A stretch of DNA of 54,367 nt from SHLJ01 sp041618535 (GTDB lineage: Bacteria; Bacteroidota; Bacteroidia; Flavobacteriales; Flavobacteriaceae): NCBI GenBank assembly GCA_041618535.1, contig JBFKFP010000002.1:1-54367 (forward strand), in the 5' to 3' direction. A program made the translations under genes and the position numbers. Positions 43,313 through 50,237 of this stretch are shown in pieces. Position 1 is the first letter of the stretch. Each line of letters begins with the position of its first letter. The notes beneath the pieces were generated by a model. The model searched no databases. It was not told the origin of the DNA and was given only the letters and a program-made list of their open reading frames with translations.

Positions 43313-44293
43313 TCAGAAATCGGCGTCAAAACTGAATTTATCAACTTCTTCTTCTTTATTGAGGACTCCCGCTTTCTGATATTCAGAAACACGTTTTTCG
43401 AAGAAGTTTGTTTTTCCTTGCAGGGAGATCATATCCATAAAATCGAATGGATTGGTAGAATTGAATTCCTTCTCACAACCTAGTTCAATCAAAAGCCGGT
43501 CTGTTACAAACTCGAGGTACTGGGTCATCAGTTTGGCATTCATCCCGATCAGGCTTACAGGCAAAGATTCAGTGATAAATTCTCTTTCTATATTCAACGC
43601 GTCCAGGAGTATGTCTTTGATACGCTCCTTTGGCACTTTATTCACAAGATGCTTATTATGAAGGTGGACGGCGAAATCGCAGTGGACACCTTCATCTCGC
43701 GAAATCAATTCATTTGAGAAGGTCAGACCCGGCATCAATCCTCGTTTTTTCAACCAGAAAATAGAGCAGAACGCTCCTGAAAAGAAAATACCTTCAACGG
43801 CTGCAAATGCAATAAGTCGCTCAGCGAAGCTTGGTGATTCAATCCATTTAAGGGCCCATTCGGCTTTTCTTTTGATTGCCGGGAAATTCTCAATTGCTTT
43901 AAACAGCTGGTCCTTCTCCTTCTCATCTTTAACGTAGGTGTCGATCAACAGTGAATAAGTCTCACTGTGAATATTCTCCATCATGATCTGGAACCCATAG
44001 AAAAACTTGGCCTCTGTATACTGAACCTCATTTACGAAGTTCTCAGCAAGATTTTCATTTACGATTCCGTCGCTGGCGGCAAAAAAGGCTAAAATATGCT
44101 TGATAAAATAACGCTCATCATCGTTTAATTTGTTATTCCAGTCACTCAAATCCTGGTGCAGGTCTATTTCTTCAGCGGTCCAGAAACTAGCTTCAGATTT
44201 CTTGTACCATTCCCAGATATCATGATGTTTAATCGGGAATATGACAAAACGATCTTTGTTTTCCTGCAAAATGGGTTCGACTTGTTGTGACAT
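43313..44293 (-). CDS. nrdB: Class Ia ribonucleotide reductase beta subunit
   Basis: This di-iron, tyrosyl-radical subunit serves NrdA. I chose ATG 44293 (MSQQVEPILQENKDRF), giving 326 aa; the frame extends 10 codons upstream. The metal ligands and radical Tyr are visible: D75 (AASDGIVNENL), E106, H109 and radical-site Y113 (MENIHSETYS). Further ligands lie in FAAVEGIFFSG and SRDEGVHCDFAV. The C-terminal tail ends FSFDADF, the peptide that docks into NrdA. The sequence is closer in wording to eukaryotic R2 (ENIHSExYSLLIDTY) than to E. coli NrdB. No ATP-cone is present. Confidence 0.96.
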   Translation of the reverse strand: MSQQVEPILQENKDRFVIFPIKHHDIWEWYKKSEASFWTAEEIDLHQDLSDWNNKLNDDERYFIKHILAFFAASDGIVNENLAENFVNEVQYTEAKFFYGFQIMMENIHSETYSLLIDTYVKDEKEKDQLFKAIENFPAIKRKAEWALKWIESPSFAERLIAFAAVEGIFFSGAFCSIFWLKKRGLMPGLTFSNELISRDEGVHCDFAVHLHNKHLVNKVPKERIKDILLDALNIEREFITESLPVSLIGMNAKLMTQYLEFVTDRLLIELGCEKEFNSTNPFDFMDMISLQGKTNFFEKRVSEYQKAGVLNKEEEVDKFSFDADF

Positions 44294-44827
44294 TATAGGA
44301 TAGATTTTATAAAAATTAAACAATGAGATTTGCGTCGATTCGGGACTAACAAATATTTAAAATAGTAGAAGAAAAAGAAAGCTGATTTTATAAACATTGT
44401 CAACAAGTTTTTAACAAGGGGTGATTTTTTTCTTACAGCGTAAAATAAATACAAGAGATGCTTACTCTCTGATTTACAGGTATTTACTGTTTTGTAATTT
44501 TTTATAAGCCCCATTAAACGGGCTTTTCGGGCAAACGGCATTTCGCACAATATTCCTTTGCTCAAAACAGCTATTAAGCCCTCTTATCAAATGAGTCCTG
44601 TTTTAAAAAAATCACATCGTGAGATTTATGATCCTGGAAAGCGATAAAAGAAAAACCAGATTGCTCTGGTTTTTCCGATCAATAGCGATTTAATCTTAAA
44701 GTGGATCCCTACTTCCACTTCCATTTTTTGATAGTTTTATCCCTAAAAATATCTTTACTAAAAATACGGAATTTTTATGTTGGTTTTACCTGATTCGATA
44801 AAAATCAATTAACAATTATCGTTAATT
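44294..44827. other. Gene-free 534-bp intergenic region with several hairpins
   Basis: No convincing protein gene was found; an 18-codon frame (44591-44647, plus strand) is too short to call. The nrdB promoter should lie at the left end. The plus strand carries consecutive small hairpins: AGAGA/TCTCT (about 44455-44471), ACAG/CTGT (about 44476-44490) and AAGCCC/GGGCTTTT (44506-44527). The last resembles a weak terminator. A strong hairpin follows at 44651-44674. A small RNA is possible but unproven; no known riboswitch was recognised. Confidence 0.5.
44651..44674 (-). terminator. Strong intrinsic terminator downstream of the DUF3109 gene
   Basis: AAAAACCAGA pairs perfectly with TCTGGTTTTT around the loop TTGC. 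On the minus strand it would terminate transcripts of the DUF3109 gene, about 150 bp after its stop; on the plus strand it would end any small RNA from the gene-free region. Confidence 0.8.
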
Positions 44828-45394
44828 TCATTTCATCTTGGCTGCAACCTCTTCTAGCTCGGAGTACCACTCTCTTCCAAACCTCCTGATCAATGCATCT
44901 TTAACGAATTTATAGATGGGAATTTTCAATTCCCGGCCAAGGGAACATGCCGGGTCACAGATCTGCCACTTATGATAATTAAGAGCCGAGAAAGCACTGT
45001 ATTCAGTTATCCTGACAGGGTAGAGATGGCATGATAAAGGTTTCTGCCAACTGATGGCCTCGTCATTATAGGCTTGCTCAATACCGCAATGAGCTATCCC
45101 TTTGTTATCAAAGGTAACATAAGCGCATTCTGCCCCATCAACCAGCGGTGTTTCCAAATCTCCATTGTCCTTCTCTATAAATGTTCCCTGCTTTTGTATT
45201 GCGGCATTGCCTTCCGGCCTGAGATAAGGCCTGACCTTCTCATATATGCTGTCAAGCATCTCAGCTTCTTTTTTTTCCAATGGGGCTCCCGCGTCGCCAT
45301 GAACACAGCAATCGCCTTTGCATGCGCTTAAATTACAGACGAAATCTTTCTCGAGAATCTCTTCAGAAACTATTGTTTTCCCCAGTTGAAACAT
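44828..45394 (-). CDS. DUF3109 family protein with N-terminal cysteine cluster
   Basis: This 188-aa soluble protein is a member of DUF3109, a family common in Bacteroidetes. Its N-terminal cluster CNLSACKGDCCVHGDAGAPL holds four cysteines, and further Cys/His residues follow (AHCGIEQAYN, LSCHLYPVRI, CDPACSLGRE). The pattern suggests a zinc site or an Fe-S cluster, as in the related zinc/iron-chelating YkgJ-like domains. The start is ATG 45394, with a -7 element ending just 4 nt upstream. Function is unknown. Confidence 0.9.
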   Translation of the reverse strand: MFQLGKTIVSEEILEKDFVCNLSACKGDCCVHGDAGAPLEKKEAEMLDSIYEKVRPYLRPEGNAAIQKQGTFIEKDNGDLETPLVDGAECAYVTFDNKGIAHCGIEQAYNDEAISWQKPLSCHLYPVRITEYSAFSALNYHKWQICDPACSLGRELKIPIYKFVKDALIRRFGREWYSELEEVAAKMK

Positions 45395-45398
45395 GATG

Positions 45399-45406
45399 CA
45401 AATATA
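45399..45406 (-). promoter_or_regulatory. Predicted -7 element of the DUF3109 gene
   Basis: The complement reads TATATTTG, an exact TAnnTTTG match with only 4 nt between it and the ATG at 45394. This is the tightest leaderless layout in the window. Confidence 0.5.
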
Positions 45407-45516
45407 AGGTGATTACATCCCAAAACAGGCTCTTCGATCGCATAAAAAATAAACAAGCAGATTGTAATGGATTACAAATAATTATCGACCTTTGCACAAC
45501 TTTTAAAGAGGGTCTG

Positions 45517-46095
45517 ATGGAATTCAATCTGAAGGAAATATTAACTGCTTTTATGGTGCTTTTCGCAGTTATCGATGTCGTGGGCAATATCCCCATTATC
45601 ATTGATTTACGTAAAAAAGTGGGGCATATCCAAAGTGAGAAAGCTTCGATCATCGCGGGGCTTATCCTTATCATGTTCCTTTTCCTTGGTAAGAGCATCC
45701 TCAACCTGATCGGGATCGATGTCAATTCCTTTGCGGTTGCCGGTGCATTTATACTGTTTTTTATTGCTCTTGAGATGATTCTCGGGATCACGCTATATAA
45801 GGATGATGAGAACGCGGCCTCAACTGCATCCATTTTTCCTCTGGCCTTTCCATTGATAGCCGGACCGGGAAGCCTCACAACATTGCTGTCGTTAAGGGCC
45901 GAGTTTGCTACCGAAAACATCGTGGTGGCCGTTGTCATAAATGTTGTTTTTATCTATCTCGTCCTGAAAACCTCATCCAAGATCGAGCATCTCCTGGGGT
46001 CCAGTGGGATTGGTATCATAAGGAAGATTTTCGGTGTGGTGCTGCTGGCCATAGCTGTTAAATTATTCACCTCAAATATAAAAGCCTTGTTATGA
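45517..46095 (+). CDS. MarC-family integral membrane protein
   Basis: This 192-aa six-helix membrane protein of the MarC/UPF0056 family starts at ATG 45517 (MEFNLKEILTAFMVLFAVID), preceded by the purine-rich AAAGAGGG, a rare clear ribosome-binding site here. The frame opens far upstream at 45409 but the added residues are not family-like. Family motifs are DVVGNIPIIIDL and FPLAFPLIAGPGSLTTLL. The function of MarC proteins is not established. The next gene overlaps by 4 nt (ATGA). Confidence 0.92.
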   Translation: MEFNLKEILTAFMVLFAVIDVVGNIPIIIDLRKKVGHIQSEKASIIAGLILIMFLFLGKSILNLIGIDVNSFAVAGAFILFFIALEMILGITLYKDDENAASTASIFPLAFPLIAGPGSLTTLLSLRAEFATENIVVAVVINVVFIYLVLKTSSKIEHLLGSSGIGIIRKIFGVVLLAIAVKLFTSNIKALL

Positions 46096-46292
46096 AGATC
46101 TTCATCTATGTCCTGATGGTGTTGGCATTGCTCATGATGATTCTAAACATGACCAAGATCGATTTTCAGGACCCCCTCGGAAAGGACAGTATAGTTGCGG
46201 TTATAACCACCCTGGCAGCCGGCTGCTCAATCCTGGTTCTGGCCATTCTAAGAACTTCTCAACAGATCAGGGATAAAATGAAAGGTAAATGA
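46092..46292 (+). CDS. Small two-helix membrane protein
   Basis: The 66-aa product has hydrophobic helices at about residues 2-20 and 34-53 and a basic end (RTSQQIRDKMKGK). It overlaps both neighbours by 4 nt (ATGA at each side), so the three genes are translationally coupled. I do not recognise a family. Confidence 0.75.
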   Translation: MKIFIYVLMVLALLMMILNMTKIDFQDPLGKDSIVAVITTLAAGCSILVLAILRTSQQIRDKMKGK

Positions 46293-46903
46293 AAACCTTT
46301 GATGCCCTTATTATCGGAGGAGGCGCCGCCGGCCTGTCCTGCGCGTTAGTATTGGGATCCGCAGGAAAGCGGGATTATGTTGCTGATAAGAGGATAGGGA
46401 TAATCATGCATCAGAAATCCTCACATCTGAACAGTGCTCTATTTAATAACGTACTTGGGATTAGTCCGGGCACTACCGGAAAAGATATTCTCATTTCGGG
46501 CAAAGACCAATTAAATGCCCTGTATCCTCAAATAGAACAGATCGAGAAGCAAAAAGTGCTGCGCCTTGAACATTCTGAAGATGGCTTTGAAGTATTGACT
46601 AACAAGGAACGTTTTAAAAGCATTATTGTGGTCCTTGCCGTCGGCTATACCAATCTTTTAGGAATCAGAGGCCTCGAAAATTATATTGAACCTCACCCGA
46701 GGGCCAAAGTTGAAAAACAAAGAATCTGGATGAAAAACACAGATCACCTGGTAGAGAAAAATCTGTATGTTGCAGGAACACTTGCCGGATGGAGAAGTCA
46801 GTTCGCCATTGCTTCGGGAAGCGGGGCCCATGTTGCTACAGACATACTGACCTTATGGAATGATGGCAATCACACCAAGGTTCACGACAAAATTCAGGGT
46901 TGA
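46289..46903 (+). CDS. Minimal FAD-dependent oxidoreductase (thioredoxin-reductase-like fold without NADPH domain)
   Basis: This 204-aa protein begins with a dinucleotide-binding motif (IIGGGAAGLSCALVLGSAG). It ends with the second FAD motif (NLYVAGTLAGWRSQFAIASGSG, a TrxR-like GD-type segment in which the usual Asp is replaced by Thr). Normal thioredoxin reductases are about 310 aa. The central NADPH-binding domain and the CxxC redox pair are missing, so it cannot work as a classical reductase. It may be a one-domain flavoprotein with an unknown partner. The end overlaps the convergent S41 peptidase gene by 10 nt. Confidence 0.82.
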   Translation: MKTFDALIIGGGAAGLSCALVLGSAGKRDYVADKRIGIIMHQKSSHLNSALFNNVLGISPGTTGKDILISGKDQLNALYPQIEQIEKQKVLRLEHSEDGFEVLTNKERFKSIIVVLAVGYTNLLGIRGLENYIEPHPRAKVEKQRIWMKNTDHLVEKNLYVAGTLAGWRSQFAIASGSGAHVATDILTLWNDGNHTKVHDKIQG

Positions 46904-48486
46904 TCCGAATAGAGTTGGAATACTTTCTCCAGCATGTTATCATCGCTGTTAAGTACCTGAACCGATGCTGAGCTGCCAAACAACTGCTCGGCCAGGGTCG
47001 CTTTCAAATAAAGTTTGACTTCATCCCAATAGGCTACAAACGGCATCTTATAGGGGGCACGCCTATTTATATAATCCTGAAAGCCTTCAGCCATTTCGTC
47101 ACTTACCTCAAAATTTCTTATAAAATCCTCCCGGCCAATATCCTTGTACCTGCTTCGGTCCCTGTCTAATTCTTCGAAAACAAAATAATTCATAATTCCC
47201 ATCGCACGAATTCTATTCAGGGTTTCATTCTCCATTTTCATGTCGATAGGCACGAAAATATCAGGAATTATGCCCCCGCCGCCATAAACGGTTTTTCCTC
47301 CCGGAGTGGTGAATTTCAATGAATCATGAACCTCTATATTATCCGAACTGGACAGCTCACCATTTTGCATCCGCCTGTAATATTCGTCAAAATAATCCTC
47401 GTTCCCATTGCTGTAAGACCTCTGAATGGATCGGCCTGTGGGTGTGTAATACCTGGAAATTGTGAGCCTGACAGCACTGCCGTCCCCTAATCCCATCTCG
47501 CGTTGAACAAGACCTTTGCCATAGGATCTGCGGCCTATGATTGTCCCCTTGTCATTGTCTTGCAAGGCCCCTGCTATTATCTCACTTGCCGAGGCTGAAT
47601 TCTCGTTAATCAAAACAAAGATCTGGCCATCTTCGAAATCTCCCCTGCTGGAAGCATAACTGCGTTCTATATTTCCTTTTTTATTCTTTGTAAAAAGAAT
47701 CAGCTTATCGTCCTCAAGGAATTCATCGGCGATTCGCTCGGCTATCCCGAGGAATCCACCGGGGTTATCCCTGAGGTCTAATACCAGCTTGGAAGCTCCC
47801 TGGTCAATCAATTCGTCCAATCCTTCTTTGAATTCATGGTAAGTGGATTCGGCAAAGCGGTTTATCTTGATATAACCTAATTCTTCATTCAGCATATAGT
47901 GCGCATCAACACTTTTAATCGGAACATCATTGCGTCTTATTTTAAATTCGAGCAGTTCGGGCTCACCGGGGCGGTAAACCGTCAATTTTATCTTACTGCC
48001 TTTCTCTCCCTTCAGCCTGTTTACAACCGATTCATTGCTCCAATTTTTGCCATAAATCGGTTCGTCATTTGCCATTAAAATTCTGTCCCCGCCTACGATT
48101 CCAGCCTTGATACTGGGTCCGCCTTCCAATGGCCTGATCACGGTAACCGTATCCTTATAGGTGTAAAAGCTCACTCCTATACCAACGAAATCCCCCTTCA
48201 TGTTTTCTGTAACTCTCTGAAGGTCTTCCTTTGCAATGTAGGTTGAATGAGGATCAAGGTTGTTCAGGATGCTGTTTACCGTAACATCAACGATACTGTC
48301 TGTGTTTACCTCATCAACGTATTCATAGTCGATATAATCAATGAGGCGATTTAATTTGTCTTTCTTTGAATTTGATGTAAATAAACGGTCGGAGGTGTCT
48401 GTAAAGCTCATTCGCCCTCCTATGAATATTCCAACTGCTATGGCAAGGCCAATAATCAATGGCCAAAATTTCTTCTGAATCTGCAT
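46894..48486 (-). CDS. S41-family C-terminal processing peptidase
   Basis: This 530-aa periplasmic protease (CtpA/Prc type) has an N-terminal membrane anchor (about 8-24). A PDZ domain at about 90-185 contains FVGIGVSFYTYKD and IKAGIVGGDRIL. In the S41 catalytic core the serine lies in ENSASASEIIAGALQD and the general-base lysine in RRSYGKGLVQ. It probably trims or degrades periplasmic proteins. It shares one base with the upstream deaminase gene (TAATG-like junction), so the two form a unit. Confidence 0.93.
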   Translation of the reverse strand: MQIQKKFWPLIIGLAIAVGIFIGGRMSFTDTSDRLFTSNSKKDKLNRLIDYIDYEYVDEVNTDSIVDVTVNSILNNLDPHSTYIAKEDLQRVTENMKGDFVGIGVSFYTYKDTVTVIRPLEGGPSIKAGIVGGDRILMANDEPIYGKNWSNESVVNRLKGEKGSKIKLTVYRPGEPELLEFKIRRNDVPIKSVDAHYMLNEELGYIKINRFAESTYHEFKEGLDELIDQGASKLVLDLRDNPGGFLGIAERIADEFLEDDKLILFTKNKKGNIERSYASSRGDFEDGQIFVLINENSASASEIIAGALQDNDKGTIIGRRSYGKGLVQREMGLGDGSAVRLTISRYYTPTGRSIQRSYSNGNEDYFDEYYRRMQNGELSSSDNIEVHDSLKFTTPGGKTVYGGGGIIPDIFVPIDMKMENETLNRIRAMGIMNYFVFEELDRDRSRYKDIGREDFIRNFEVSDEMAEGFQDYINRRAPYKMPFVAYWDEVKLYLKATLAEQLFGSSASVQVLNSDDNMLEKVFQLYSDQP

Positions 48487-48914
48487 TAGTCCAAATCGGT
48501 TATCATTTTAACTTTTACCCCTGCTCTTTCAAGGAATCCTATACCTTCACCATCCTTATACTTCTCCTGGTAAACCACCCTAACAATCCCGGCCTGGTGG
48601 ATCAGCTTGCTGCACTCCCTGCAAGGTGACATAGTAATGTAGAGTGTTGAGCCCCTGCAAGACTGGGTTGAAGATGCCACCTTTGAAATTGCATTAGCTT
48701 CGGCATGAAGCACATACCACTTGGTATAACCCTCATCATCTTCACAGTAATTCTCAAAGCCCGAAGGCGTCCCATTATAGCCATCCGAGATTATCATCCG
48801 GTCTTTAACGATGATAGCTCCTACCTGTTTTCTCTTGCAATAGGACAATTTACCCCATTCAGATGCCATTCTAAGGTAGGCCTTATCATATTTAAGCTGT
48901 TTTTTCTCAGACAT
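48486..48914 (-). CDS. Deoxycytidylate deaminase (ComEB-like)
   Basis: This 142-aa zinc deaminase most likely converts dCMP to dUMP for thymidylate synthesis. The zinc site is HAEANAI with the catalytic glutamate, plus PCRECSKLI with two zinc cysteines. The early insert DGYNGTPSGFENYCEDDEG and later YKDGEGIGFLERAGV fit the dCMP deaminase branch rather than TadA. It shares one base with the S41 peptidase gene downstream. The nearby ribonucleotide reductase would supply its pathway. Confidence 0.88.
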   Translation of the reverse strand: MSEKKQLKYDKAYLRMASEWGKLSYCKRKQVGAIIVKDRMIISDGYNGTPSGFENYCEDDEGYTKWYVLHAEANAISKVASSTQSCRGSTLYITMSPCRECSKLIHQAGIVRVVYQEKYKDGEGIGFLERAGVKVKMITDLD

Positions 48915-49026
48915 TATTCAAAGCGACTGTATATAGTGTGTTTAACGAAAATAAACCCTTCCTATTTCAATTACAAGATGGTCTAGTTAAATTTTTACCA
49001 ATGTTTAAACGAAATTCTTAAAGATT

Positions 49027-49617
49027 TTATGACAGGAATTCGCTGTTGATGATCATCGGTATTACCATACCTACAACCATGGCTGAAATAACCATCTTCC
49101 AGTCTCTCCTAGAGAACCTGAATACAGTCTGACCCAAAAAGCCCAAGAACAGTACTACAAAAACAATGATAATCTGAGCAAGTTCAATTCCCAGTGCAAA
49201 CTCCACTAAAGGGATCAATTTGTTATCCGATCGCCCAATAAACATCTTGAATTCACGAGCAAAGCCCAGCCCATGGATCAATCCGAAGAACAGGGTAGAT
49301 ATAAAAAGCACCCCTATCTGCCCCGAATTCGCACTCTTTGAAGCCGTGAAAACATTGTAGACCGCCACTACAAGAATAGTAAGCGGAATTAAAAATTCTA
49401 CAAGTGCACTGTTTATACTGACAACCTCATAAGCGGCCAGGAAAAGCGAAAGGGTGTGCCCCAAAGTGAATACGGAAACCAGGATCAGGATCCGTTTCCA
49501 ATCTTTAAAGAGATAAGGGACCGAAAGCACCATGAGGAACAACACATGATCGTATCCATTTATGTCCAGTACATGGTTCAGGCCATATTGAACATTGAAC
49601 CAGAAATCGTCTAACAT
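49027..49617 (-). CDS. HupE/UreJ-type membrane protein
   Basis: This 196-aa protein has about six helices. The N-terminal motif GLNHVLDINGYDHVLFLMVL matches the HupE/UreJ-type pattern in which histidines and aspartate bind nickel or another metal. GHTLSLFLA and GLIHGLGFA follow, with further histidines. It may carry metal ions, but no hydrogenase or urease gene is seen, so the substrate is open. The promoter is at 49644-49651. Confidence 0.85.
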   Translation of the reverse strand: MLDDFWFNVQYGLNHVLDINGYDHVLFLMVLSVPYLFKDWKRILILVSVFTLGHTLSLFLAAYEVVSINSALVEFLIPLTILVVAVYNVFTASKSANSGQIGVLFISTLFFGLIHGLGFAREFKMFIGRSDNKLIPLVEFALGIELAQIIIVFVVLFLGFLGQTVFRFSRRDWKMVISAMVVGMVIPMIINSEFLS

Positions 49618-49643
49618 CGGGAGATCTTTTGGGATTTGGAGAA

Positions 49644-49651
49644 CAAAGCTA
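49644..49651 (-). promoter_or_regulatory. Predicted -7 element of the HupE/UreJ-type gene
   Basis: The complement reads TAGCTTTG, an exact TAnnTTTG match 26 nt before the ATG. It lies just after the T-tract of the hsp20 terminator, so the two elements are packed together. Confidence 0.5.
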
Positions 49652-49663
49652 AGGATTTAATTC

Positions 49664-49692
49664 AAAAAAAAGCCAGCACCGAAGTGCTGGCT
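49664..49692 (-). terminator. Intrinsic terminator of hsp20
   Basis: On the minus strand AGCCAGCAC pairs with GTGCTGGCT around a TTCG tetraloop, followed by a run of T. This is a stable UUCG hairpin placed 20 bp after the hsp20 stop codon. Confidence 0.93.
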
Positions 49693-49712
49693 CCAAATCT
49701 ACCTAACTCAAC

Positions 49713-50156
49713 CTATTCAATTTCGATTTTCTTAGGATGTTTCACTTCCTTCAATTCCTTTTTTGAAAGGTTGAATTTTAAAACCCCATTTTCATAGGTT
49801 GCTTTAATTTCTTCCTCTTTGACATCTTCCGGCAACAACAATGAACGCCTGAATGAGTTGTAGCTGAACTCACGTCTGGTGAAGTTTTCTTCTTTTTCTT
49901 CTTTTTCTATAGATTTTTCAGCCTTGACAATCAAGTAGCCATCATCGATAGAAATTTCGAAGTCATCCTTTTCCAAACCGGGAGCGGCCAACTCTACCTG
50001 GTATTCACCTTCAGTTTCCCGTACATTGATCATTGGTTCGCTCTGTACGAATCGATTCCAGAATCTTTCGTCAAAGAAATCATCGTCCCCGAAGAAATTG
50101 GTAAATTCGGTTGGGAACCATGGTCGACGTTTTTTGTTGAATTTAATTAATGACAT
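49713..50156 (-). CDS. Small heat shock protein (Hsp20/alpha-crystallin)
   Basis: This 147-aa ATP-independent chaperone holds unfolded proteins under stress. I chose ATG 50156 (MSLIKFNKKRRPWFP); one more ATG lies directly upstream at 50159. The alpha-crystallin domain covers about residues 38-146 with MINVRETEGEYQVELAAPGL and the hallmark ATYENGVLKFNLSKKE. It has its own UUCG terminator and stands alone. Heat-shock control is expected but no conserved element was recognised. Confidence 0.93.
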   Translation of the reverse strand: MSLIKFNKKRRPWFPTEFTNFFGDDDFFDERFWNRFVQSEPMINVRETEGEYQVELAAPGLEKDDFEISIDDGYLIVKAEKSIEKEEKEENFTRREFSYNSFRRSLLLPEDVKEEEIKATYENGVLKFNLSKKELKEVKHPKKIEIE

Positions 50157-50237
50157 CACGGTTTACATTAAAGGGTTAAAAATTTCAGTTAAGCCTATTA
50201 ATGTAATGATGATCAGAGATTTAAACAATGATTTTTA

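Noticed and set aside
44293..44565. 90-aa minus-strand frame upstream of nrdB
   Set aside because: It overlaps the nrdB start, its C-terminal part is a low-complexity Phe/Lys run from AT-rich DNA, and there is no promoter or family signal.
44591..44647. 18-codon plus-strand frame followed by a hairpin, considered as an attenuator leader peptide
   Set aside because: There is no downstream plus-strand gene within reach, and the peptide has no run of a regulatory amino acid.
45363..45938. 191-aa minus-strand frame over marC
   Set aside because: It is antisense to marC and overlaps the start of the DUF3109 gene; composition looks like a complement of hydrophobic codons.
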